In this document: positions 1 to 6,923 of the stretch, in pieces | How the letters are laid out: each line of letters opens with the position of its first letter | Numbering within the stretch: the stretch's first letter is position 1 | From: JAVVUQ01 sp036653075 | Lineage (GTDB): Bacteria > Bacillota > Clostridia > Christensenellales > CAG-314 | Assembly (NCBI GenBank): GCA_036653075.1 | Contig: JAVVUQ010000026.1 | Coordinates: forward strand, 1-17,012 | Direction of reading: 5' to 3' | DNA: 17,012 bases | Program-made: the position numbers and the translations under genes | Notes under the pieces: model-generated | The model's input: only the letters and a program-made list of their open reading frames with translations | The model's database searches: none | Told to the model about the DNA's origin: nothing

Positions 1-64
1 ATTTTAAAATTTATATTTTATATTTTATATTTTATATTTTATATTTTATATTTTAAAATTTATA
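1..64. repeat. 7-bp AT-only tandem repeat downstream of the PFOR gene
   Basis: Six perfect consecutive copies of ATATTTT occupy 13-54. They are flanked on both sides by the same 15-mer, ATTTTAAAATTTATA (1-15 and 50-64), spaced 49 bp apart, which is exactly seven units. The array begins about 9 bases after the stop codon of the PFOR gene. It has no GC stem and does not look like an intrinsic terminator. It is most simply a slippage-generated microsatellite in the 3' intergenic region, and it may continue beyond the window edge. Confidence 0.85.
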
Positions 65-72
65 CTTTATTT

Positions 73-3000
73 TTATTTATTTGATAAATCTTCGTATTTT
101 TTAACTCTTTCTTTAGCTTCGGTTTCCGAACGTTTAAACAATTCTTCCGCTATTTCTGGTTTCGTTTTTAGTAGTGATGCGTAGCGTGTTTCGTGTCTAA
201 TAAAGTCCTGATAATCGCCAACTATTTGTTTGCTATCCAAAATAAATGGATTTTTGCCTTCTTTAATTAAATCTGGGTTGTAGTGATAAAGTTGCCAATA
301 TCCGCAATCTACTGCTTTCTTTATTTCGTTTTGTGGATTGCTCATATCGATACCGTGGTTTATACAAGGAGCGTATGCGATAATTAAAGATGGTCCTTTA
401 TATGCTTCAGCCTCTGCCATTACTTTAACAAGTTGGTTCATATTAGCGCCCATACCTACTTGCGCTACGTAAACGTAGCCATAGCTCATAGCCATCATAC
501 CTAAGTCTTTTTTCTTTATGCGTTTTCCGCTTGCGGCAAATTTTGCAACAGCGCCAGTAGGGCTTGCTTTGCTTGCTTGTCCGCCAGTATTGGAATAAAC
601 TTCAGTATCCATTACAAGAACGTTTACGTCCTCGCCGCTTGCTAAAACGTGGTCTAATCCGCCGTAGCCAATATCATAAGCCCAGCCATCTCCGCCAAAA
701 ATCCAAATAGATTTCTTTACAAGGCAATCTTTTGCGTTATAAACTTGTTTGCATAGCTCATCTGCATCGCAACCGCAATCTTTGCAGCCTTCAACGCATT
801 TAATAAGTTTTTCTGATGCGATTTTACTTAATTTAGCGTCATCTTTACCTTCAAGCCATTCTGCGCAAGCATTCTTGCCCTCATCATAATCGTTAAATTT
901 TTCTTTTAACGCCGTAATAACATCTACAAGTTTATTGCGTCTTTGCGTATAAGCTAAATTCATACCAAATCCAAATTCAGCGTTATCTTCAAACAAGCTA
1001 TTAGCCCAAGCTGGACCGTGGCCGTCTTTATTTACTGTGTATGGACAAGTTGGAGCGCTTCCGCCATAGATACTGGAACAACCTGTTGCGTTAGCGACAA
1101 CCATTCTTTCGCCGAACAGCTGTGTTACAAGTTTTACGTAAGGTGTTTCGCCGCAGCCAGCGCAAGCGCCGCTGAATTCAAATAATGGTTGTTTAAACTG
1201 GCTATTTTTAACATTCATTGCGCCTGTTACTTCAACAACTTGTTGAGCGTTAGCAAACGCGTAATTCTCTGTTTCATTAGCAACTTCTACTGGCGTCATC
1301 TTAAGCGCTTTATTTTTAGCAGGGCAAACATTAGCGCAGCTGCTGCAACCAGAACAGTCCAACGGGCTAACTTGGATGCGGAACTGATAGCCTTTCATAC
1401 CTACTGCTGCTTTTGTTTCAAAAGTAGCTGGTTTTTCTTTATTATCTTCAATTAAAACTGGGCGAATACAAGCGTGTGGGCAAACTAAAGCGCACTGATT
1501 GCATTGAATACAGTTATCTTTATCCCAAACTGGAATTTCAACAGCTATGCCACGTTTTTCAAATTTCGTTGTGCCTGTTACAACAGCGCCAGTCGGATTA
1601 AAAGCTGATACTGGCAAATCATTTCCTTTTTGCGCAATAATAGGCTTAATAAACGTTTCGTAATATTCGTTATCTACTTTTTCTGGTAAAGCTGCGCCCG
1701 TAGTTGTATTTGCCCATTGTATTGGAACATTTACTTCTACTATTCCTGTTACAGCATTGTCAATAGCAGCAAAGTTACTATCAATAACTTTTTGTCCCTT
1801 TTTACCGTAAGTTTTAACTACTGCTTTTTTCATATAATCTTCCGCTTCAGCAAAAGGTATAATATTAGCAAGTTTAAAGAAAGCGGCTTGCATTACCATA
1901 TTAGTCGATTTTGCGCTGCCCGCTTTTTTTGCAAGCTCTAAACCATTGATAATATAGAATTTAAGTCCTTTTTTAGCTATTTCATTTTTCATAAACGCTG
2001 GCAATTTCTCGTCCAATTCGTTTACGTCCCAAGCGCAGTTAAGCAAAAACGTTCCGCCCTTCTTAGCGTCGGCTAAAATGTCATAACGAGTAACATAACT
2101 TGGATTGTGACAAGCGATAAATTCAGCTTGATCAATTAAATAACTGCTCTTAATAGGCGTTTTACCAAATCTTAAATGGCTGATAGTTAGACCGCCTGAC
2201 TTTTTTGAGTCATACTCAAAGTAACCTTGAGCGTATAAGTCCGTATGATCACCGATAATTTTTATACTATTTTTATTTGCGCCAACGGTTCCGTCGCTGC
2301 CTAATCCATAGAATTTGCAACGAGTCGTGCCTGCTTGCGCAACGTCGATTTGTTCGTCAATTGGTAAAGATTCATTTGTAACGTCATCATTAATACCCAC
2401 TGAAAAATGATTTTTAATGTTAGCGTTTTTCATATTATTATAAACTGCAAGCACCATTGATGGAGTAAATTCTTTACTACCTAAACCATAACGTCCGCCA
2501 ACTGTCTTGATTTGTCTACCCGCTTGTGTCAAAGCAGTAACTACGTCAAGATATAATGGTTCGCCTAAGCTGCCTGGCTCTTTTGTTCTATCAAGTACTG
2601 TAATAACCTTAACAGATTGAGGAATAGCTGCGACAAACTTTTCAACTGAGAATGGACGATATAAATGCACTTTAACAAGTCCTATCTTTTCGCCTTTCTT
2701 GTTTAAATAATCCACAGTTTCTTCTGTTGCGCCTGCGCCGCTGCCCATCATAATAACTATATGCTCAGCATCTTTTGCACCTACATAATCAAATAAATTG
2801 TAATGTCTACCCGTTAATTCTCCAACTTGTTGCATGTATTTCTCAACAATAGCTGGCGTGGATAAATAATACTTGTTTGCCGCTTCTCTATTTTGGAAAT
2901 AAATATCAGGATTTTGCGCCGTGCCACGTAATTCTGGATGTTCTGGATTTAATGCGCGAGCTCTAAATTCTTCTACATATTTTCTATCTAAAAGCTTGTC

Positions 3001-3570
3001 CATATCTTCATATGAAATTTCTTCGATTTTACTAACTTCGTGACTTGTTCTAAATCCGTCAAAGAAATGCAAGAATGGTACTTTAGCTTCAAGCGTTGAT
3101 AAATGCGCAACTAAAGCCATATCCATCGCCTCTTGTACGGAATTACTTGCAAGCATAGCAAATCCAGTCTGCCTACACGCCATAACGTCAGCGTGGTCGC
3201 CGAATATACTCAATGCGTGCGCCGCTAAGGCTCTTGCCGATACGTGAAATACGCAAGGCAATAATTCGCCCGCTATTTTGTACATATTCGGAATCATTAA
3301 AAGTAAACCTTGACTTGCCGTAAATGTTGTTGTCATCGCTCCAGCCGCTAAACTTCCGTGCAATGCGCCAGCCGCTCCCGCTTCTGATTGCATTTCAGCA
3401 ATATGAAGCTTTTGTCCGAATAAATTGGTTCTGCCAGCAGAAGCCCACTCATCAGCAACTTCAGCCATCGGAGAGGACGGTGTTATCGGGTAAATCGCCG
3501 CTACATCACTGAACGCATACGCAACGTGCGAAGCAGCGGTATTACCGTCAATTGTAATCTTTTTTGCCAT
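73..3570 (-). CDS. nifJ: Pyruvate:ferredoxin (flavodoxin) oxidoreductase, single-chain homodimeric type
   Basis: Cytoplasmic enzyme that oxidatively decarboxylates pyruvate with CoA to acetyl-CoA, CO2 and reduced ferredoxin, using thiamine diphosphate and three [4Fe-4S] clusters. The 1165-residue length is typical of the single-chain family. The N-terminal pyruvate-binding domain carries YPITPSSPMAE (residues 27-37). A two-cluster ferredoxin domain has CxxCxxCxxxCP motifs at C687/690/693/697 and C739/742/745/749. The TPP domain carries GACAGCGE (801-808), with cysteines for the proximal cluster, and GDGWAYDIGYGG (960-971). The ATG at 3570 was chosen because AGGAGG lies 7 nt upstream. A start 9 codons earlier would place that Shine-Dalgarno sequence inside the gene. 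It is transcribed alone from the promoter at 3779-3807. The enzyme supplies acetyl-CoA to AdhE and electrons to hydrogenases encoded further right. The alternative symbol por or pfor is equally valid. Confidence 0.97.
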   Translation of the reverse strand: MAKKITIDGNTAASHVAYAFSDVAAIYPITPSSPMAEVADEWASAGRTNLFGQKLHIAEMQSEAGAAGALHGSLAAGAMTTTFTASQGLLLMIPNMYKIAGELLPCVFHVSARALAAHALSIFGDHADVMACRQTGFAMLASNSVQEAMDMALVAHLSTLEAKVPFLHFFDGFRTSHEVSKIEEISYEDMDKLLDRKYVEEFRARALNPEHPELRGTAQNPDIYFQNREAANKYYLSTPAIVEKYMQQVGELTGRHYNLFDYVGAKDAEHIVIMMGSGAGATEETVDYLNKKGEKIGLVKVHLYRPFSVEKFVAAIPQSVKVITVLDRTKEPGSLGEPLYLDVVTALTQAGRQIKTVGGRYGLGSKEFTPSMVLAVYNNMKNANIKNHFSVGINDDVTNESLPIDEQIDVAQAGTTRCKFYGLGSDGTVGANKNSIKIIGDHTDLYAQGYFEYDSKKSGGLTISHLRFGKTPIKSSYLIDQAEFIACHNPSYVTRYDILADAKKGGTFLLNCAWDVNELDEKLPAFMKNEIAKKGLKFYIINGLELAKKAGSAKSTNMVMQAAFFKLANIIPFAEAEDYMKKAVVKTYGKKGQKVIDSNFAAIDNAVTGIVEVNVPIQWANTTTGAALPEKVDNEYYETFIKPIIAQKGNDLPVSAFNPTGAVVTGTTKFEKRGIAVEIPVWDKDNCIQCNQCALVCPHACIRPVLIEDNKEKPATFETKAAVGMKGYQFRIQVSPLDCSGCSSCANVCPAKNKALKMTPVEVANETENYAFANAQQVVEVTGAMNVKNSQFKQPLFEFSGACAGCGETPYVKLVTQLFGERMVVANATGCSSIYGGSAPTCPYTVNKDGHGPAWANSLFEDNAEFGFGMNLAYTQRRNKLVDVITALKEKFNDYDEGKNACAEWLEGKDDAKLSKIASEKLIKCVEGCKDCGCDADELCKQVYNAKDCLVKKSIWIFGGDGWAYDIGYGGLDHVLASGEDVNVLVMDTEVYSNTGGQASKASPTGAVAKFAASGKRIKKKDLGMMAMSYGYVYVAQVGMGANMNQLVKVMAEAEAYKGPSLIIAYAPCINHGIDMSNPQNEIKKAVDCGYWQLYHYNPDLIKEGKNPFILDSKQIVGDYQDFIRHETRYASLLKTKPEIAEELFKRSETEAKERVKKYEDLSNK

Positions 3571-3739
3571 TTTTCTTCCTCCTAAGGTTATTATCACCTA
3601 CTATTTCAACTTTTCTAATATAAAATTACCATAACAATAATCCAAAATATATTGTATTTCATAATTGCTAATCCCAATCTTGTATTTTGTTGAAATAAGT
3701 AATAAATTATTTGTATTAATATTTGTATTGTACCAATGC

Positions 3740-3772
3740 TTGATTGAACTAACATTAAATTTCATCAATCAA
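3740..3772. promoter_or_regulatory. Inverted repeat at the predicted PFOR transcription start
   Basis: Perfect 8-bp arms TTGATTGA (3740-3747) and TCAATCAA (3765-3772) are separated by 17 nt. The right arm ends about 7 bases downstream of the -10 element, so the repeat begins at the expected transcription start and covers the first ~33 transcribed bases. It could be a repressor operator or the first hairpin of the leader RNA. It does not match the clostridial Rex consensus (TTGTTAA-4 nt-TTAACAA). The rest of the ~200-nt leader (3571-3772) shows a direct ATTTGTATT pair and nothing else I can name. Confidence 0.45.
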
Positions 3773-3778
3773 TTATTA

Positions 3779-3807
3779 ATTATACAAGATATATTCGCAT
3801 TAGTCAA
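3779..3807 (-). promoter_or_regulatory. Sigma-A promoter of the PFOR gene
   Basis: Reading the minus strand, TTGACT (3802-3807) is followed after exactly 17 nt by a perfect TATAAT (3779-3784). This is the best-matching promoter on the left side of the window, as expected for a highly expressed catabolic gene. The start of transcription would lie near 3772, giving an untranslated leader of about 200 nt before the ATG at 3570. Confidence 0.8.
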
Positions 3808-3950
3808 GTGATTTGCTTATATAAAACACTACGCCCTTTCCTAACAGCTTTAAATTTTCCTCATTACTACTTAACAATCAAATAAAAACCTTAATATATT
3901 ATCCTATCCAAAATATAAATATTTTATAATATAATATTATATATATACAT

Positions 3951-4064
3951 AAAAATTAAATTAATCTGATATAAAATGTAATTTTATATAAATAAAAATT
4001 AAATTAATCTGTTATAAAATATAATTTTATATAAATACAATTAAATTAATCTGTTATAAAATAT
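3951..4064. repeat. Tandem 43-bp AT-rich repeat, each unit containing a hairpin
   Basis: Two full 43-bp copies (3951-3993 and 3994-4036, two mismatches) are followed by a partial third copy (4037-4064) with one base deleted. Each full unit contains the inverted repeat TATAAAAT-3 nt-ATTTTATA, so the array could fold into serial AT-only hairpins. The array lies in the 580-base gene-free stretch 3571-4150, which otherwise holds the PFOR promoter and leader and the 21-bp repeat at 4102-4148. I see no gene in this stretch. Confidence 0.85.
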
Positions 4065-4101
4065 CGTTAAATTAAATAAAACATCAAAAATTTATAATAT
4101 T

Positions 4102-4148
4102 TTTTCATTAGTAAAAGTAAAATACTGTTTTCATTAGTAAAAGTAAAA
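4102..4148. repeat. Direct repeat, 2 x 21 bp
   Basis: Two identical copies of TTTTCATTAGTAAAAGTAAAA occur at 4102-4122 and 4128-4148, separated by 5 bases. The second copy ends two bases before the stop codon of the 82-residue gene, so it lies in that gene's 3' untranslated region. Its function is unknown and a simple tandem duplication explains it. Confidence 0.85.
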
Positions 4149-4150
4149 AA

Positions 4151-4399
4151 TTATTTTTCGTCGGTAATAGATTTAACAAGCGCTTGCAATTTTTCTCTTT
4201 GTTCATAGCTTAAAAATCGAGAAATTCCCATCGTCATATTGATTATCATTTCATTTGTTAAACGTCCCGCTTCTTTTTCTTGTTTCACGCTTTTTAAAAT
4301 ATCGTCCATTAGAGCGTCTTCGCCGTTATTGTTGTAATACGCCGCCATTTTTTGTAAATACGCAATTTGTTCGCTTGGAGTCATTGGATTGTTTGACAT
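4151..4399 (-). CDS. Small helical hypothetical protein, 82 aa
   Basis: I do not recognise this protein. It is short, soluble and apparently all-helical, with alternating charged and hydrophobic residues, no cysteine, no signal peptide and no membrane segment. The sequence begins SNNPMTPSEQIAYLQ, has a charged centre around residues 37-47 (SVKQEKEAGRL), and ends in a lysine/glutamate-rich helix (EQREKLQALVKSIT). The coding call is supported by an AGGAGG Shine-Dalgarno sequence 7 nt before the ATG, coding-like base composition (richer in GC than the flanks), and a plausible promoter at 4547-4574. It is divergent from the 208-residue gene at 4677, with a 22-bp palindrome between them, which hints at shared control. 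Such small helical proteins can be regulatory adaptors, but nothing here proves that. Confidence 0.75.
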   Translation of the reverse strand: MSNNPMTPSEQIAYLQKMAAYYNNNGEDALMDDILKSVKQEKEAGRLTNEMIINMTMGISRFLSYEQREKLQALVKSITDEK

Positions 4400-4546
4400 T
4401 GTTTTCCTCCTATTAACTATAATAATTATTTAATTGAAGCGTTGCATAATTATCGCATCGTTTTGCTTATTAATAATAATAAACGTTTTATTGAATCGAT
4501 TTAATGATTATGATGTCTATATACATTGTTTATAGGCAATTTTAAT

Positions 4547-4574
4547 ATAGTATATAAAATATGCAAAGCGTCAA
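4547..4574 (-). promoter_or_regulatory. Candidate promoter for the 82-aa gene
   Basis: On the minus strand, TTGACG (4569-4574) is followed after 16 nt by TACTAT (4547-4552). The -35 is a good match and the -10 moderate, with a slightly short spacer. Transcription would start near 4540 and leave a ~140-nt leader before the ATG at 4399. Confidence 0.45.
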
Positions 4575-4609
4575 TTACGATTGAGATATTCGATACATTT
4601 GTATCACAA

Positions 4610-4631
4610 TATTATATGCGCGCATATAATA
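4610..4631. promoter_or_regulatory. 22-bp perfect palindrome between divergent genes
   Basis: The two half-sites are TATTATATGCG (4610-4620) and CGCATATAATA (4621-4631), an uninterrupted perfect palindrome with a GC-rich centre in very AT-rich DNA. Each arm contains a TATAAT hexamer, one per strand, but no acceptable -35 lies 16-18 nt from either. A smaller inverted repeat, GATAC-4 nt-GTATC (4592-4605), lies immediately to the left. The position is 46-67 bp before the start codon of the 208-residue gene and upstream of the candidate promoter of the 82-residue gene. This suits an operator for a dimeric regulator. The protein binding it is unknown. Confidence 0.55.
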
Positions 4632-4676
4632 AAATGCGACTATAACTATATATACGCTTTGTTGGAGGTGAAAATT

Positions 4677-5303
4677 ATGAATTTAATGCCACTTTTACTT
4701 GCTGCCGCTGCTTATTTTCTATTTAGCGGAAATAAAAACTCTCAATCCACTCAATCATCTCTTTTTGGTGGCAATAATTCATCAAATTTCGATATAAGTA
4801 AAATCAGCGCCCTTATAGCAAATCCCAACGCTCTTGCTGCTTTAGCTTGTTTAAATAAACTTTTTGATAAATCAAAACCAACGCAAGATAGAACATCGGT
4901 TATTTTTGAATTAATCGCTAATCCTTTTGTAGCTGAGTTACTAACAATGCTTTCCTCCACTGCGCAATCAGCATCATCATATACTCCAAATGCTCAGCCT
5001 ACGGAAAATACACAGCAAAATACGCAAAACGCTCAAGCGCAACCTCAACATAACACGCAAAACGATACTAATTGCCAATCATCAAATAATAACAAAGAAA
5101 ATTCAGAAAATTTCAAAACATCTAATTGTCAAACAACTAATCCATCTGATTTCACAACTCAATTCAATGCCATTCGCAACACCAATAAATTAGAAAATTC
5201 TACCTCAACTTTAAATAGTAATATTACAAACAACGAAAAAAAGGACGGCAACGCCGCCTATAATGAAATATATTCAAAGGTATTTAATACATTAAATCAT
5301 TAA
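4677..5303 (+). CDS. Hypothetical membrane-anchored or exported Asn/Gln/Thr-rich protein, 208 aa
   Basis: I do not recognise this protein. The ATG at 4677 was chosen because TTGGAGGTG lies 7-8 nt upstream. The reading frame is open 32 codons further back, but without a ribosome binding site. Residues 2-17 (NLMPLLLAAAAYFLFS) form a hydrophobic stretch that could anchor the protein or act as a signal peptide. No lipobox or clear cleavage site is visible, and the charge before it is minimal. Two short related segments follow, each centred on LIANP (residues 46-50 and 79-83) and continuing as an amphipathic helix. Residues 100-190 are low-complexity, dominated by N, Q, T and S, and probably disordered. 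It ends at the bidirectional terminator 5414-5448. The divergent 82-residue gene and the shared palindrome suggest a functional pair, by inference only. Confidence 0.75.
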   Translation: MNLMPLLLAAAAYFLFSGNKNSQSTQSSLFGGNNSSNFDISKISALIANPNALAALACLNKLFDKSKPTQDRTSVIFELIANPFVAELLTMLSSTAQSASSYTPNAQPTENTQQNTQNAQAQPQHNTQNDTNCQSSNNNKENSENFKTSNCQTTNPSDFTTQFNAIRNTNKLENSTSTLNSNITNNEKKDGNAAYNEIYSKVFNTLNH

Positions 5304-5323
5304 TGAAATTAAAACAAATTAAT

Positions 5324-5384
5324 AAATTAATAAATAAATTTAAATTAGTAAATAAAAATTAATAAATAAATTTAATTAGTAAAT
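5324..5384. repeat. Tandem AT-rich repeat, 2 x ~30 bp
   Basis: A 30-base unit of A and T with a single G (5324-5353) recurs at 5356-5384 with one A deleted. It lies between the stop codon of the 208-residue gene and the terminator hairpin. No function is suggested. Confidence 0.75.
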
Positions 5385-5413
5385 TATCATTATTTTTTAT
5401 TATAATATCAATA

Positions 5414-5448
5414 TAATAGCGACAACATACTTTATGCTGTCGCTATTA
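5414..5448. terminator. Bidirectional intrinsic terminator between convergent genes
   Basis: An 11-bp stem, TAATAGCGACA (5414-5424) with TGTCGCTATTA (5438-5448), encloses a 13-nt loop that can pair three more bases. It is followed by T-rich DNA on the plus strand (ttTATTTTA). On the minus strand it is followed by AT-rich DNA that reaches a T-rich tract only after ~25 nt. It sits 110 bp after the 208-residue gene and 30 bp after the dCMP deaminase gene, so it can serve both converging transcripts. Confidence 0.85.
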
Positions 5449-5478
5449 TTTATTTTAAAGACATATAATCATTTATAA

Positions 5479-5937
5479 TTATAAATCATAGACTTCCAAA
5501 ATTATTCCCGCTTCTTTAAAAAGTAAGACTGCAAATTCGTCGGGATATCCATTTTTATATACTACTCGTTTAATTCCTGCGTTAATTATCATTTTGGCGC
5601 ATATTACGCAAGGTTGATGTGTGCAATACAATGTCGCTCCTTCAAGCATTACGCCCATTTTAGCCGCCTGTATAATTGCGTTCTGTTCTGCGTGGACTGC
5701 GTAACATATTTCTTGTCGTGTTCCGCTTTCAATATTGTTTTTTCTTCGTATACATTCGCACCGTTCAACACAACTTTTTATATGCTCTGGAGCGCCGTTA
5801 TAGCCTGTTGTTAATATTCTTTTTTCTCTAACGGCAACCGCTCCAATCTTCCGTCCCTCTTGATAGCAGCTTGACCATTTTGCCACTGTTTCTGCCATTT
5901 CCATAAACCGTTTATCCCATTTATCAAAATTACTCAT
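5479..5937 (-). CDS. Deoxycytidylate (dCMP) deaminase, ComEB-type
   Basis: Zinc-dependent enzyme that deaminates dCMP to dUMP, feeding thymidylate synthesis. The 152-residue protein has the cytidine/deoxycytidylate deaminase fold. The zinc site is visible as HAEQNAI (H82, catalytic E84) and PCVIC (C110, C113). Upstream, the GAVAV and TGYNGAP segments (residues 32-50) are typical of the dCMP deaminase branch, and a Cys-rich insert (C56, C60, C62) precedes the active site as in ComEB relatives. The ATG at 5937 was preferred because AGGAG lies 5 nt upstream. An 11-codon longer reading lacks one. A TATAAT at 5975-5980 (minus) is a possible -10 but its -35 is poor. The gene is transcribed alone toward the terminator at 5414-5448. 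A tRNA or riboflavin-type deaminase is less likely because of the TGYNGAP segment. Confidence 0.92.
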   Translation of the reverse strand: MSNFDKWDKRFMEMAETVAKWSSCYQEGRKIGAVAVREKRILTTGYNGAPEHIKSCVERCECIRRKNNIESGTRQEICYAVHAEQNAIIQAAKMGVMLEGATLYCTHQPCVICAKMIINAGIKRVVYKNGYPDEFAVLLFKEAGIILEVYDL

Positions 5938-6102
5938 TTTTGCTCCTATCGTTGCCATATAATTTAGCATTTGTATTATACATTTTATCGCAAAGCGTTT
6001 TTACTTAATTTAATTCAATATATCCGTAATATATATAACATATTCCTTATATATTGTCAATAAACTTTGTAATATTATATAAATTAAATATTATTATAAA
6101 TA

Positions 6103-6134
6103 TTGTTAATAAAAGTCTGGAATATAATTAACAA
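6103..6134. promoter_or_regulatory. Inverted half-sites upstream of the GlmU-like gene
   Basis: TTGTTAAT (6103-6110) and ATTAACAA (6127-6134) form perfect 8-bp inverted arms 16 bp apart, 24-55 bp before the ATG at 6158. The half-sites resemble those of clostridial Rex operators, but Rex sites have only about 4 bp between arms, so this is at most a weak candidate. The same stretch also reads as an imperfect direct repeat, TTAATAAAAGTCTG / TTAACAAAAGTTTG. The function is undetermined. Confidence 0.3.
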
Positions 6135-6157
6135 AAGTTTGTATTTAATCATATATT

Positions 6158-6748
6158 ATGAATATGAAAGATTTAAATGATTTAATCAATAATGGAGTTA
6201 TAATTGTTAATACGCAAGGAATATGTATTGATGATGAATCGACAATTGAAAGCGGCGCAAGAATTGAAGAATTCTGTGTTATCATGGGAGCGTCTGTCGT
6301 AAAAAAGGGCGCAACAATAAAAAGTTTTTCAACTGTATCTGATAGTATTGTTGGCGAAAATACTGCTGTTGGACCGATGGCGCACCTTCGTGAACATTCA
6401 ATAATTGGAGATAATTGCAAAATAGGAAATTTTGTTGAAATTAAGCATAGCTTTTTAGGCAACAAAACAAAAGCAGCTCATTTGGCGTACATTGGCGATG
6501 CGTACATCGGCGATAACTGCAATATTGGATGCGGCGTTATATTTTGCAATTATAATGGTAAAATCAAAAATACAACTTTTGTTGGAAACAATTGTTTTAT
6601 CGGCAGTAACTCAAACTTAATCGCTCCTATCTCAATAGGCGACAACTGCTTTATTGCCGCCGCTACGACTGTCACCGCTTCGCTGCCTTCTAACTCATTT
6701 ATAAAAGGCAATCGTGACAACACTATTTACGAAAATAGAGAAAAATAA
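6158..6748 (+). CDS. Stand-alone GlmU-C-like left-handed beta-helix N-acetyltransferase
   Basis: By homology this is an acetyl-CoA-dependent acetyltransferase related to the C-terminal half of GlmU, which makes N-acetylglucosamine-1-phosphate from glucosamine-1-phosphate for cell-wall precursors. The 196 residues begin where the GlmU linker helix would (LNDLINNGVIIV) and continue as hexapeptide repeats. The best-conserved block is GPMAHLR (72-78), NFVEIK (91-96), AHLAYIGDA (107-115) and CNYNGK (130-135). R78, K96, H108 (catalytic base in GlmU), Y111 and N131 occupy GlmU active-site positions. The nucleotidyltransferase domain is absent, and no remnant is visible in the ~220 bp upstream. No clear Shine-Dalgarno sequence precedes the ATG. 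A second ATG two codons later is an equal candidate. A separate GlmU or pyrophosphorylase may exist elsewhere in the genome. The substrate is inferred, not shown. Confidence 0.85.
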   Translation: MNMKDLNDLINNGVIIVNTQGICIDDESTIESGARIEEFCVIMGASVVKKGATIKSFSTVSDSIVGENTAVGPMAHLREHSIIGDNCKIGNFVEIKHSFLGNKTKAAHLAYIGDAYIGDNCNIGCGVIFCNYNGKIKNTTFVGNNCFIGSNSNLIAPISIGDNCFIAAATTVTASLPSNSFIKGNRDNTIYENREK

Positions 6749-6753
6749 AAAAA

Positions 6754-6790
6754 GGAATTAGTACAAGTATTAATTGCTTATACTAATTCC
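6754..6790. terminator. Bidirectional hairpin terminator
   Basis: A 10-bp perfect stem, GGAATTAGTA (6754-6763) with TACTAATTCC (6781-6790), has a 17-nt loop. On the minus strand it is followed at once by TTTTTTTATTTTT, an excellent U-tract, so it should end the hydrogenase transcript arriving from 6924. On the plus strand a weaker T-tract (GTTTTTG, from 6798) follows, serving the GlmU-like gene. The minus-strand U-tract falls on the last codons of the GlmU-like gene. Confidence 0.8.
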
Positions 6791-6804
6791 TCAATATGTT
6801 TTTG

Positions 6805-6872
6805 TTTATTAATATTACTTTATTAAATAATTATTTTATTTATTAATATTACTTTATTGAATAATTATTCTA
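6805..6872. repeat. Tandem AT-rich repeat, 2 x 34 bp
   Basis: Two consecutive 34-base copies (6805-6838 and 6839-6872) differ at two positions. A decaying third copy may follow (TATTAAATAATT, from 6871). The repeat sits between the terminator and the 3' end of the group-B-type hydrogenase gene. It contains no GC stem. Confidence 0.85.
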
Positions 6873-6923
6873 TTAAATAATTTTTTTTAATGATTATTTT
6901 TGTTTAGTGATATATTGCAATGA

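Noticed and set aside
1189..1941. Open frames on the plus strand inside the PFOR gene
   Set aside because: They are antisense shadows of a fully conserved coding frame, with no ribosome binding sites and no recognisable protein features.
3571..3772. Riboswitch or T-box in the PFOR leader
   Set aside because: No GC-containing stems, T-box bulge or terminator hairpin can be seen. Only one AT-rich inverted repeat at the 5' end is supported.
3951..4064. CRISPR array
   Set aside because: The units abut directly with no unique spacers and differ by point changes, so this is a simple tandem repeat.
4581..4676. N-terminal extension of the 208-residue protein by 32 codons
   Set aside because: The good Shine-Dalgarno sequence lies just before the internal ATG at 4677, the extension is translated from promoter-like AT-rich DNA, and it would run across the 22-bp palindrome.
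6103..6134. Rex operator in front of the GlmU-like gene
   Set aside because: The half-sites look right but stand 16 bp apart instead of about 4. Kept only as an unexplained inverted repeat.
6145..6465. Minus-strand open frame of 106 codons over the GlmU-like gene
   Set aside because: The plus-strand frame encodes an unmistakable hexapeptide-repeat acetyltransferase, so the opposite frame is its shadow.
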